Shown: piece after piece, positions 8,173 through 16,401 of the stretch | Layout of the letters: each line of letters starts with the position of its first letter | Numbering within the stretch: the stretch's first letter is position 1 | NCBI GenBank assembly: GCA_020847045.1 | Contig: JADLCT010000088.1 | Location: 1-64,000 of the forward strand | Source of the DNA: Bryobacterales bacterium | GTDB taxonomy: Bacteria; Acidobacteriota; Terriglobia; Bryobacterales; Bryobacteraceae | Length of the DNA stretch: 64,000 nucleotides | Direction: 5' to 3' | Made by a program: the position numbers and the translations under genes | The notes under the pieces: generated by a model | Database searches by the model: none | What the model was told of the DNA's origin: nothing | What the model saw: only the letters and a program-made list of their open reading frames with translations

Positions 8173-8937
8173 ATGAAGCGAACCTACAAACTGACTCTGG
8201 AATACGACGGCACGCGCTACAGCGGCTGGCAGGCGCAGGCCAATGCGCGCACGGTGATGGGTGACCTGATTGGCGCCGCCCAGGACCTCTTTCAGACGGG
8301 CGTGGAGGTGATGGGCGCCGGGCGTACCGACGCGGGCGTGCATGCGGCGGCGCAGGTGGCTCATCTGCGGGTGACGCCGCGCGAAGCGCTCCGGCCGGAA
8401 CGGATCCTGGCGGAGTTGAACCGCCGTTTGCCGCATGACATCGCGATTCTCGAACTCGACGAGGCGCCGGCGCGGTTTCACGCGCGGCATGACGCGGCCG
8501 GGCGCGTGTACACCTATCAGATCGCCACGCGGAAGACGGCGTTCTCGAAAAAGTATGTCTGGTGGATCAAGGAGCCGCTCGGCGTGGAGCGGATGCGCGA
8601 GGCCGCCGGCAAAATTCCAGGCCGCCATGACTTCGCCTGCTTTCGCGCCGAGGATCCCTCCAAGCCGGACGGCTCCACGATTGTCGTGGTGGAATCGGCC
8701 GAGATTGAGGTTCAGGATGGCATGATCGTGTTTCGCATCGAGGCGTCCCATTTCCTGTGGCGCATGGTGCGGCGTCTGGTAGGCGCGCTGGTGAAGACGG
8801 GCCTTGGCGAGCTGCCGCCTCAGGCATGGGACCGTCTTTTGCAGGGACGCTGCGCGGCCGAGTGGGACATCGCCGCCTGGACGGCCCCAGCCTCGGGACT
8901 ATTCCTGTCGGAGGTGAAATACAAGCCGCGGCCATGA
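8173..8937 (+). CDS. truA: tRNA pseudouridine(38-40) synthase
   Basis: A 254-residue cytoplasmic enzyme that isomerises U38-U40 of the anticodon arm of tRNA. The ATG at 8173 follows a purine-rich GGGAGCGGCAGG ribosome site and begins MKRTYKLTLEYDGTRYSGWQAQ, the standard TruA start. The catalytic Asp lies in GAGRTDAGVHAAAQVAHL (about residue 52). Other family blocks are visible: FHARHDAAGRVYTYQI, FACFRAEDPSK and ASHFLWRMVRRLVGALV. Full length for the family. Confidence 0.95.
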   Translation: MKRTYKLTLEYDGTRYSGWQAQANARTVMGDLIGAAQDLFQTGVEVMGAGRTDAGVHAAAQVAHLRVTPREALRPERILAELNRRLPHDIAILELDEAPARFHARHDAAGRVYTYQIATRKTAFSKKYVWWIKEPLGVERMREAAGKIPGRHDFACFRAEDPSKPDGSTIVVVESAEIEVQDGMIVFRIEASHFLWRMVRRLVGALVKTGLGELPPQAWDRLLQGRCAAEWDIAAWTAPASGLFLSEVKYKPRP

Positions 8938-8990
8938 GAAGCGCGAAGGCCGTGGTCGCGCGATCGCGCCATGCCTGACGGCGGAAGCCG

Positions 8991-9581
8991 CTAATACACG
9001 CGCCGCAGCTCCTCCATCAAACGGCCGTTGGCCTCGTAGCCCGTGGCCGAGGAGACCATCAGGATCAGGTCTCCTCCCGAAACAAAAGCGTCATATCGCG
9101 TGCTGGCTTCCGTGGCCAGGGTGCGCGGCGTGCGCGCCAGCAGGGCGTCGCGCAACTGTTCCAGTTCGCGCGGCTCGCGGCTCCGGAAGCGCTCCACAAG
9201 CAGGTACCCGGCGCCGTTGACGATCTTCACATACTCGTAACCGGAGAGACCGGCCAGATAGTCCTTGCGCACCGTCCTGCCGAGGATTTTGAGGGAGGAC
9301 TTCATATGCAGGCAGGGTTCGCCGTCGGGCTGAAATCGCAGGCCGGGCTCCAGCCGCTGCAGCGCGCCGAAGGCTCGCGGCAATCGGTCATCGCCAATGG
9401 CCCGCAGCGAATCCAGGCAGGGCTGCGCCGGCGGTGGTTGCGGCGCTGGACGCGGCGCAGGGCGTGACGGCCCGGCCGGCCGCGGAAGATCCGTCTGCGC
9501 CGGTTGGCCGCACGAGGCGGCGAGAACCGTCAGGCATACGGAAACGAGCAGGTGTGCTCCTCGACCTGTTAAGGGGCCCAT
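8991..9581 (-). CDS. lipoprotein of unknown function
   Basis: A 196-residue protein with a lipoprotein signal ending VLAASC-GQ (Cys about residue 24), followed by a 30-residue Pro/Arg-rich linker (RPAPRPAPQPPPAQP). The mature domain is unfamiliar. It contains two further Cys (CLDSLRAIG, EPCLHM), a segment YEYVKIVNGAGYLLVERFRSREPRELEQLRDALL, and a final alpha-beta stretch with YDAFVSGGDLILMVSSATGYEANGRLMEELRRVY. Its start lies 13 bases inside the end of the upstream YkuD-like gene, so the two are translationally linked, which suggests a common role. Confidence 0.75.
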   Translation of the reverse strand: MGPLTGRGAHLLVSVCLTVLAASCGQPAQTDLPRPAGPSRPAPRPAPQPPPAQPCLDSLRAIGDDRLPRAFGALQRLEPGLRFQPDGEPCLHMKSSLKILGRTVRKDYLAGLSGYEYVKIVNGAGYLLVERFRSREPRELEQLRDALLARTPRTLATEASTRYDAFVSGGDLILMVSSATGYEANGRLMEELRRVY

Positions 9582-10183
9582 TTCACATTCCTCGTGGAGC
9601 TCTTCTTGATGTCGGGCGCCTTGGCCTCCTGAATCTCGACAACCAGCTTGCCAGCGGCCACCAACTGCTGAATCGCCTGCGTGACCTTCAAAGCCTTGGC
9701 GCCGGAGAGATCCGCGATGGTCTTCTTGAACACGTCGAAATCACCTACGATCTCGATGCAGCCGGCCGAGCCGAAGCCGGCGTCCTTCAAGTCCGCCGGA
9801 CCGGCGTGGATATAGAAGCTATCCTTGACGACGATAGCGCCGCGGCCTGGTGAATAGCGGTTTTGCACCTCGTAGTCCTGAATGAATCGGGGCACGATGA
9901 CCGTACGCGCCGAAGAGAGCCCGGCATTCACCCATCCCTTTGCCGCGTAGTGAGGAACGGGTGAGGCTGGCTTGTTGTAGTACGGCATGAAACGCGGCGC
10001 CATGAAGTCCTTCAGGACGGGATTGCCCGCGTCATCGGTTCCCCGCACGCGGATCGTATAAACCGGAACGGAGTAGAGCGGGAACTGGCCGCTGGCGTCT
10101 TTCTGTTCGTCGGGATAGGAACGGGCTTCGTAAGAACCAATCACGAGATTGGTGACGATGATGGTTACCCGCCGCAGCTTCAT
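9569..10183 (-). CDS. unknown protein with a YkuD/L,D-transpeptidase-like H...SAGC motif
   Basis: About 204 residues from the ATG at 10183; a GTG three codons earlier is possible. No signal peptide is evident. Residues 122-150 read SFYIHAGPADLKDAGFGSAGCIEIVGDFD. A His, a Gly and then a Ser-x-Gly-Cys-Ile block is the catalytic pattern of L,D-transpeptidase (YkuD) and related DUF2778 proteins, where the Cys (142 here) is the nucleophile and His126 its partner. The rest is not recognisable, and the usual Arg after the Cys is replaced by Glu. It may act on peptidoglycan or be a degenerate relative. It overlaps the downstream lipoprotein gene, and mfd ends 15 bases upstream. Confidence 0.6.
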   Translation of the reverse strand: MKLRRVTIIVTNLVIGSYEARSYPDEQKDASGQFPLYSVPVYTIRVRGTDDAGNPVLKDFMAPRFMPYYNKPASPVPHYAAKGWVNAGLSSARTVIVPRFIQDYEVQNRYSPGRGAIVVKDSFYIHAGPADLKDAGFGSAGCIEIVGDFDVFKKTIADLSGAKALKVTQAIQQLVAAGKLVVEIQEAKAPDIKKSSTRNVKWAP

Positions 10184-10197
10184 GGCTCGCACCCAGC

Positions 10198-13100
10198 TTA
10201 CTGCAACGCAGGTGCGCCGCCCAATCCGGCCAGCAAACGTTCGGCGCTTTCCAGCAAGGCCCCCGCGCCATCGCCGTGCACGGGCACGCGGAGCACGCCG
10301 GCCGGGGTGAACGAAGCTCCCTGTGTCGCGCGCACCACCTCCATCAGGCGCATCGGGTCCACCTGCGAGCCGGGATGGAACTTGACGTTGATCGCTCCGC
10401 CGCGGCGGTCGATGGTTTCGATGGCCAGCTTCTCGGCGGCGCTTTTCAGAACCGAGAAGCGCAGCAGCAGGCGGAGCGACTCGGGCGGGGCGCCGTAGCG
10501 GTCTTCGATCTCCTCCAGAATGCCGCGCGCCTCGTCCGGATTGGCCGCGCCGGCGATGCGTTTGTAGGCGCGCAGGCGCTGCGTCTCATCGGCGATATAG
10601 CTGGTGGGGATGCGGAGGTCGAGCCCCAGGTTCAGCGCCGCGTGCACCTCGGGCGCGACGGTTTCGCCACGCAACTCCTGCATGGTCTGTTCGAGAAGCT
10701 TCAGATACATGTCGAAGCCGACGGCTTCGATGTGACCGTGCTGCTCGCCGCCCAGAAGGTTGCCGGCGCCGCGCAATTCCAGATCGAGCGCGGCGATCTT
10801 GAAGCCGGCCCCCAGGTCGGAGAACTCGCGCAGCGCGGCCAGGCGCTTCCGCGCCACGTCGCTGATCTCGCAGCTTTCAGGCACCAGCAGATAGGCGTAG
10901 GCGCGGCGGTTGGAGCGTCCCACGCGGCCGCGCAACTGGTACAACTCGCTCAGGCCGTGCCGCTCGGCGTGCTCGATGATGATGGTGTTGGCCAGCGGAA
11001 TGTCGAGGCCGTTCTCGACGATCGTGGTTGACACCAGCATGTCGAACTCATGCTTCATGAAGCCGAGCATCACCTTCTCCAGTTCGGCCTCGCCCATCTG
11101 GCCGTGCCCGACGGCGATGCGGCACTCCGGCACAAGTTCCTGCAGCCAACTGGCCCGCATCCAGATGGAGTCGACGCGGTTGTGGAGGAAGTAGATCTGC
11201 CCGCCGCGCGCGAGTTCCTGTTCGATGGCCGTCTTTACCATCTCCGGGTGAAAGTGCGCCACGACGGTGTGAATGGCCAGGCGGTCCTTGGGTGGTGTTT
11301 CGATGACGCTCAGGTCGCGCAGACCGAGCATGGACATGTGCAGCGTGCGCGGAATCGGCGTGGCGCTCATGGTGAGCACGTCCAGGTTCTGGCGCAACTG
11401 CTTCAGGCGCTCCTTGTGCCGCACGCCAAAGCGCTGCTCCTCGTCCACGATCAGCAGCCCGAGATCCTTGAAGGCGACATCGTTCGAAAACAGCCGGTGC
11501 GTACCCACGAGAATGTCCGCTTTCCCCGCGGCCGTGTCTTCGAGCGCCTGCTTGATCTCTTTCGGCGAGCGGAAGCGGCTCACCATTTCGATGCGCACCG
11601 GAAACGGCGCGAAGCGGCGCTTGAAAGTTTCATAGTGCTGGAAGCAGAGCACCGTGGTGGGCGTCAGCACGGCCACCTGCTTGCCGTCGCCGAGAGCCTT
11701 GAACGCGGCGCGCATGGCCACCTCGGTTTTGCCGTAGCCCACGTCGCCGCACAGCAGGCGGTCCATCGGCTGCGAGCTTTCCATGTCGCGTTTGATGTCG
11801 CGCACGGCGGCGAGCTGGTCCTTGGTCGCGGTGTACTCGAAGGCGTCCTCGAATTCACGCTGCCAGTTGGAATCGGGGGAGAAATTGAAGCCGGCCGCCA
11901 GGCGCCGCGCGGCGTAGAGCTTCAATAGCTCCTCGGCCATGTCGCGCATCCTGGCCTTCACGCGCGACTTGGTTTTTTGCCACGTGACGCCGCCGAGCTT
12001 GTCCATCTGCGGCGGCTTTTCGGCCGCGCCGCGATAGAGTTCCACCAGGTCGAGCCGCTCCAGTGGCACGTACAGCTTCGAGCCGCCGGCGTACTCGATG
12101 AGCAGGAAGTCGTTCTTCGATTCGCCCTGAACCAGTTCCTTTACGCCGGTGAACTGGCCGATGCCGTGCGTGGCGTGCACAACGTAGTCGCCTGGCTTGA
12201 GATCGGCGAGGTCGGCGGCGAAGGCGCCCATTTCGCCGATCCGCGCCGGCGGCCGGGCCACGATGTCGGAGGTATCGAACAGATCGTCGGAGCCAAACAG
12301 CGCCAGGTGCGAGTCCGGCAGCAGCACGCCGCGCCGCACCGCGCCGCGGGCGAGAAACAGGCTTGCCGACGAACCCGCCATGAACTGCCGTTCGGCCACA
12401 TACGGCGAAGCGGCGCTGTGGGGGTCGAGTGCGAGCTGGAACGGAACAGAATACTCCTGAAAGATGTCGGCCAGGCGTTCGATCTCGCCCCCACTAGCGG
12501 CGAAAAACAGCACGCGGTGTCCGCTTTCCACAAGGGTGCGCGCCTCGGCCACGGCCACCGGCATGTTGCCGTGGAAGGCCATGGAGGGGCGCGCGGGAAT
12601 GCGCAGCGGCGCCGGCTCCTGGCCCGCCAGCACCAGCCCGGCGAGGTTGACCCGCGTGTGCGGTCTGAGCGCATCGTCGAACTCCCCCCAGCGCAGGTAC
12701 ACCTTATCCAGTTCGACCGGCGACTCGCGGCCCGGCTCCTCGATGCGGACCCACATGCGTTCGGCGGCGGCCCGCGACAGCTCAGGCTCGTCGATGACGA
12801 CGACGGGTTTGTCCAGAAGCGAAGCGAGGGTGGCCCGGCGTGGACGCTCTCCTGGCACGCGCAATTCCCAGCCCGGATAGGTTTCCCCGGATGGCGAGCC
12901 GATGGCGCGGAGCAGTTCCGGGGAGCGCGGCGCCTCCAGCAGCGGCAACAGCCGCGTGGCGCTGATTTTCAGCACGGAACGCTGCGTCTGCGGATCGAAG
13001 GCGCGCAGGGATTCCACCGTGTCGCCGAAGAATTCGATGCGCACGGGGCGCGTGGCCTCGGCGGGGAATACGTCCACGATGCCACCGCGCACGGAGTACT

Positions 13101-13656
13101 CGCCGCGCAACTCCACCGGTTCGCGCCGCTCATAGCCGATGCTGGACAGGTGCGCCAGCAGGTCCTCGATCGCGATCTCGTCGCCCGTGCGTAATTCGAG
13201 CGCGAGGCTGCGGTAGAAGCCGGGCTCCTCGGCGCGCAGCAGCGCCGCGCCCGCCGGAGCGATGGTGATGGAGGCCGCGCCGGCGCTCATGCGGTAAAGC
13301 GCGATGGCGCGCTTCTCGCTGATCTCCGAGTGTGGGGATAGATTCTGCCAGGGCAGCACGTCGAGGGCGGGCAGGTACTGCGGCCGGTGGTCCTCCCGGC
13401 CCGAAACAATTAGACCAAAGAATGTTTCCACCAGCTCAAACAGCGTCTCGGCCGGTTTGCTGCCTTCGCAGATCACCAGCAGCGGCCGTTCTACCGTTTG
13501 CCACAGCAGCGTGAGATAGAGTGCTTTGGCCGTGGGCGTGAGGCCTTCCAGGGTGAACGGCCCTTCCTGGCCGCGCACCAGAGCGCGCGCCAGTTCCTGG
13601 AACGCCTCGTGGCGGCCGGCCGACGCCAGAAGATCGCGAATGGTGGCGCTTGTCAC
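10198..13656 (-). CDS. mfd: transcription-repair coupling factor
   Basis: A 1152-residue DNA translocase that removes RNA polymerase stalled at lesions and recruits UvrA. The N-terminal UvrB-homology module is present (LPALDVLPWQNLSPHSEI, GGIVDVFPAEATRPVRIEFFGDTVESLRAFDPQTQRS). The RNA polymerase-interacting domain follows (GDYVVHATHGIGQFTGVKEL). The RecG-like motor shows Walker A GDVGYGKTEVAMRAAF, Walker B LLIVDEEQRFGV, TATPIPRTL-type motif III (SATPIPRTLHMSML) and motif VI LYQLRGRVGRSNRRAYAYLL. The C-terminal TRCF domain closes it. Usual length. The stop overlaps the hldC start region head to tail, suggesting one transcript. Confidence 0.97.
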   Translation of the reverse strand: MTSATIRDLLASAGRHEAFQELARALVRGQEGPFTLEGLTPTAKALYLTLLWQTVERPLLVICEGSKPAETLFELVETFFGLIVSGREDHRPQYLPALDVLPWQNLSPHSEISEKRAIALYRMSAGAASITIAPAGAALLRAEEPGFYRSLALELRTGDEIAIEDLLAHLSSIGYERREPVELRGEYSVRGGIVDVFPAEATRPVRIEFFGDTVESLRAFDPQTQRSVLKISATRLLPLLEAPRSPELLRAIGSPSGETYPGWELRVPGERPRRATLASLLDKPVVVIDEPELSRAAAERMWVRIEEPGRESPVELDKVYLRWGEFDDALRPHTRVNLAGLVLAGQEPAPLRIPARPSMAFHGNMPVAVAEARTLVESGHRVLFFAASGGEIERLADIFQEYSVPFQLALDPHSAASPYVAERQFMAGSSASLFLARGAVRRGVLLPDSHLALFGSDDLFDTSDIVARPPARIGEMGAFAADLADLKPGDYVVHATHGIGQFTGVKELVQGESKNDFLLIEYAGGSKLYVPLERLDLVELYRGAAEKPPQMDKLGGVTWQKTKSRVKARMRDMAEELLKLYAARRLAAGFNFSPDSNWQREFEDAFEYTATKDQLAAVRDIKRDMESSQPMDRLLCGDVGYGKTEVAMRAAFKALGDGKQVAVLTPTTVLCFQHYETFKRRFAPFPVRIEMVSRFRSPKEIKQALEDTAAGKADILVGTHRLFSNDVAFKDLGLLIVDEEQRFGVRHKERLKQLRQNLDVLTMSATPIPRTLHMSMLGLRDLSVIETPPKDRLAIHTVVAHFHPEMVKTAIEQELARGGQIYFLHNRVDSIWMRASWLQELVPECRIAVGHGQMGEAELEKVMLGFMKHEFDMLVSTTIVENGLDIPLANTIIIEHAERHGLSELYQLRGRVGRSNRRAYAYLLVPESCEISDVARKRLAALREFSDLGAGFKIAALDLELRGAGNLLGGEQHGHIEAVGFDMYLKLLEQTMQELRGETVAPEVHAALNLGLDLRIPTSYIADETQRLRAYKRIAGAANPDEARGILEEIEDRYGAPPESLRLLLRFSVLKSAAEKLAIETIDRRGGAINVKFHPGSQVDPMRLMEVVRATQGASFTPAGVLRVPVHGDGAGALLESAERLLAGLGGAPALQ

Positions 13657-14126
13657 GGCTGGCGGCGCAGCAGCTCCTGTTCGATGTTGGTGGAGGAAAA
13701 GCCCGGCTCCAGCGGCAGCGCGTGCACGGCGCCTCCGGCGGCTTCCACCTCCTCGCGTCCGGCGATGAAGTGCGACCAGTCGGCGCCTTTCACCAGCACA
13801 TCGGGCAGCACGGCGGCGATCAGTTCGCGCGGCGTGTCCTCGTCGAACAGCGTCACGGCGTCGACGGCTTCCAGCGCGCAGGCCAGGGCGGCGCGTTCGG
13901 CCTCCGGCGTCAGCGGGCGGCTGGGACCTTTGTAGCGGGCCACGCTCGCATCCGTGTTCAGGGCCAGAATCAACACGTCGCCGAGCGAGCGCGAACGTTC
14001 CAACAAACGGACATGGCCCGGATGCAGCAGGTCATAGCATCCGTTGGTGAACACCACTTTCCGGCCCGCCCGTTTCCATTCGGCGCGGCGCGCCTGCAAC
14101 TCGTCCCGTGTGAAGTACTGTCCCAT
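13653..14126 (-). CDS. hldC: D-glycero-beta-D-manno-heptose 1-phosphate adenylyltransferase (RfaE2/HldC)
   Basis: A 157-residue cytidylyltransferase-fold enzyme that forms ADP-heptose, the donor for LPS inner-core heptoses. The nucleotide-binding motif is FTNGCYDLLHPGHVRLLERSRSLGDVL with the HxGH signature HPGH (about residues 35-38). Further blocks are GPSRPLTPEAERAALACALEAVDAVTLFDEDTP and PDVLVKGADW, and the C-terminal GFSSTNI supplies the ISSTxI-like motif. The kinase half of the fused HldE is absent, so this is the stand-alone type. Its 3' end overlaps mfd by 4 bases. The two heptosyltransferases lie about 0.8 kb away, divergently transcribed. Confidence 0.93.
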   Translation of the reverse strand: MGQYFTRDELQARRAEWKRAGRKVVFTNGCYDLLHPGHVRLLERSRSLGDVLILALNTDASVARYKGPSRPLTPEAERAALACALEAVDAVTLFDEDTPRELIAAVLPDVLVKGADWSHFIAGREEVEAAGGAVHALPLEPGFSSTNIEQELLRRQP

Positions 14127-14133
14127 GCCTCTC

Positions 14134-14916
14134 CTATTTGAGAAAACCGCTGCGTCCTTCGCGCCCGGCCGTTACGGCGTCGTTCAACGGATCGTCGACC
14201 GCCAGCAGCAGGCGCATCCGCGCATCCAGCGCGGCCAGTGTCGCGGGCCGCAACAATTTCTTCTGATATTGTTGCTGAGGTTGATCGCGCCGCACATAGA
14301 ACGAATGCAGCGCGCGGCGTGGCCGTCCCGTGCGGTTGCGCGTTCCGCCGTGCCAGCAGTGCGCGTTCATCACCACCACGGTTCCCTCGGGCGCCGTCAA
14401 GAGCACCTCGCCGGGATGCGTGTCCGCGGGGTCGCTCATTGCCTCCTGAGGCAGCCCGCCCCACAGGTGCGAACCGGGCACCACGCGAATGGCGCCGTTG
14501 TCCGCCGTGAAGGCGTCCAGCATCCACACCGTGTTGCACACCCAGTAGCCGAGCGCGTCGGCCACGGCGCCCATGTCGGCATGCAGCGGCTGCTGCGATT
14601 CGTTATGCGGGTTGGCCGAGCGCGCGTTCAGGCTGCTGAGCTTGAAGCCGCCGCTCAACACGTGGCTCACCAGTTCCAGCACGCCTTCATCGCCCGCGAT
14701 GAGCCGGAACACCTCGCCTTTGTCCACCAGGTTGGCGAGACGCCGCGCGCCGGGCTCCTGCCGGAATTCGCCGCCCGCCGCCGGGCCTTCTTCTTCGAAC
14801 AATTCCTCGACGCGCGCGCGCGCCGCGCGCAGAAGCGCGCCGGGCATATAGCCGGGCAGGACGGCGTAGCCGAGCTCGTCCAACTGCTGCCGGTGCGCGG
14901 AAGTCACAGTTGTCAT
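14134..14916 (-). CDS. phytanoyl-CoA dioxygenase (PhyH) family Fe(II)/2-oxoglutarate oxygenase
   Basis: A 260-residue protein. The iron-binding H-x-D is in QQPLHADMGAVADALGYWVCN (His112, Asp114); the distal His and the oxoglutarate Arg are in VVVMNAHCWHGGTRNRTGRPRRALHSFYVRRD. The N-terminus (LDELGYAVLPGYMPGALL) is the usual PhyH opening. Bacterial members hydroxylate small molecules, lipids or sugars; the substrate cannot be read from sequence. It lies 7 bases upstream of hldC on the same strand and is divergent from waaF, so a role in envelope glycolipid modification is possible but only inferred. Confidence 0.88.
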   Translation of the reverse strand: MTTVTSAHRQQLDELGYAVLPGYMPGALLRAARARVEELFEEEGPAAGGEFRQEPGARRLANLVDKGEVFRLIAGDEGVLELVSHVLSGGFKLSSLNARSANPHNESQQPLHADMGAVADALGYWVCNTVWMLDAFTADNGAIRVVPGSHLWGGLPQEAMSDPADTHPGEVLLTAPEGTVVVMNAHCWHGGTRNRTGRPRRALHSFYVRRDQPQQQYQKKLLRPATLAALDARMRLLLAVDDPLNDAVTAGREGRSGFLK

Positions 14917-14950
14917 TTTATCCGCCTGCTAGCATGAGAGCGTCTCCCTC

Positions 14951-15991
14951 ATGCATTCGCCGGACAAGTTGCTGATCCGCGCCACGAACTGGCTGGGCGA
15001 TGCCGTGATGAGCCTGCCCGCGCTGCGCCTGGTGCGGGCGCGCTTCCCCGCCGCGCATATCGCCGTTCTGGCCCGGCCGTGGGTGGCCGGTTTGTATGGC
15101 CGCGAAACGTGGCTGAACGAAGTGATTCCGTACACGCCCGCGCCGGGACGCACGGCGTTCGCCGAAAAATGGCGGGCCGGGCGCGCGCTCGCCCACCGCG
15201 CGTTCGATACGGCTCTGCTGCTGCCCAATTCGTTTGAAGCCGCGGCGGTGGCGTTCCTGGCTCGCATCCCGCATCGCGTGGGCTATGCGCGCGACGGCCG
15301 CGGATGGCTGCTGACACGGGCCATCGAACCGCCGCGGGCGGGCAGCATTCCAGCGCACGAGGTTTTTTACTATCTGGAGCTGATCCGCCGCGCCGGATGG
15401 CTGGACGAGCTGCCTGACGAAGCCGCGCCTCTGCTGGAGGGCGTGGAGGAGGCGCGCGTGGAAGGAGCGGCGCACCTGGCGGCGCACGGACTCGGCGGAG
15501 GCGTGCTGGGCGTCAGTCCTGGCGCGGCGTTTGGAACGGCCAAACGCTGGTATCCGGAGCGCTTCGCCGAGGCCGCCATCACCGTGGCGCGTGAGCACGG
15601 GCTCGCCGTGGCTGTGTTCGGTTCCGCCGCCGAGCGCCCGTTGTGCGAGCAGGTGTGCGCCGCCGTGACGCCGCACGTGCGCGCCGCGCGCAATTTCGCC
15701 GGAGACACCACGCTGCGCCAATTTATCGACTGCGCCGCGGCCTGCCGCGTGTTTCTCACCAACGACTCCGGTTCCATGCACATCGCCTATGCGATGCGGG
15801 TGCCGGCGGTGGCCGTGTTCGGCCCCACCGACCACGTTGGCACAGGGCCTCTGGGCGCGCACACGCGGATTGTACGCCACGCCGTCGAGTGCAGCCCGTG
15901 CAAGCTGCGCGAATGCCCCATCGACCACCGTTGCATGAAGGGCGTGACGGCGGGCGAGGTGGCGCGCGCGGCCCTGGAACTGCTCAAATAG
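14951..15991 (+). CDS. waaF: glycosyltransferase family 9, ADP-heptose:LPS heptosyltransferase II
   Basis: A 346-residue GT-B enzyme of the inner membrane's cytoplasmic face that adds a heptose to the LPS inner core. The family start IRATNWLGDAVMSLPALRLVRARFPAAHIAVLARPWVAGLY is typical of WaaF. The ADP-heptose site appears as GVSPGAAFGTAKRWYPERFAEAAI and LTNDSGSMHIAYAMRVPAVAVFGPTDHVGTGPLG, and a Cys-rich tail CSPCKLRECPIDHRCMKGVTAGEVARAALELL is usual for WaaF. It leads a + strand run of overlapping genes ending with an ICMT-like methyltransferase. Exact acceptor position is inferred. Confidence 0.9.
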   Translation: MHSPDKLLIRATNWLGDAVMSLPALRLVRARFPAAHIAVLARPWVAGLYGRETWLNEVIPYTPAPGRTAFAEKWRAGRALAHRAFDTALLLPNSFEAAAVAFLARIPHRVGYARDGRGWLLTRAIEPPRAGSIPAHEVFYYLELIRRAGWLDELPDEAAPLLEGVEEARVEGAAHLAAHGLGGGVLGVSPGAAFGTAKRWYPERFAEAAITVAREHGLAVAVFGSAAERPLCEQVCAAVTPHVRAARNFAGDTTLRQFIDCAAACRVFLTNDSGSMHIAYAMRVPAVAVFGPTDHVGTGPLGAHTRIVRHAVECSPCKLRECPIDHRCMKGVTAGEVARAALELLK

Positions 15992-15996
15992 AAGGC

Positions 15997-16401
15997 TTGG
16001 ATACTCGCGGCAAGATTCTCGACTGGAGCAGCGCGCGCCCGCTTGTGGAGGAGGCAGCGCCGCCGCTGGTGACGGGCCACTTCGATCCACTGACGGCCGC
16101 GCACGCCCGGCGCCTGGCCGCGCTGGCGGAAACGCACGGACCACTTTTTGTTTTAATCACCGACCCGCCCGATCCCGTGCTGCCGGCCGCCGCCCGCGCC
16201 CATCTGGTGGCCGCGCTGGCCCACGTGCGCTGCGTCATCATGGCGCCGCCCGAAGGTCCCGGGGTGGTCGTGGCGGCCTTTCCGCCGCACCGCGTCCTGC
16301 GCGGCGAGCAGGACGACCTGGCGCTCCGCGACGCGCTGAGCCGCCACGTGCGGGCGCGCCACGCGCAGGCCGGACCACCGCCTGGCAAAGAAGCATCCTG
16401 A
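15997..16401 (+). CDS. short nucleotidyltransferase-like protein between two heptosyltransferases
   Basis: About 134 residues if started at the TTG at 15997, six bases after the waaF stop. No ATG exists in frame between waaF and the conserved motif, so a non-ATG start is required; the open frame also extends into waaF. Residues 25-40 read VTGHFDPLTAAHARRL, close to the first nucleotide-binding motif of cytidylyltransferase-fold enzymes (G-x-FDP-x-x-x-H). The protein is only about 130 residues and the second signature (ISS/TERT-like) is not visible, so activity is doubtful. The TGA overlaps the next ATG (TGATG), strong support for a translated gene coupled to the second heptosyltransferase. 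Confidence 0.65.
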   Translation: MDTRGKILDWSSARPLVEEAAPPLVTGHFDPLTAAHARRLAALAETHGPLFVLITDPPDPVLPAAARAHLVAALAHVRCVIMAPPEGPGVVVAAFPPHRVLRGEQDDLALRDALSRHVRARHAQAGPPPGKEAS

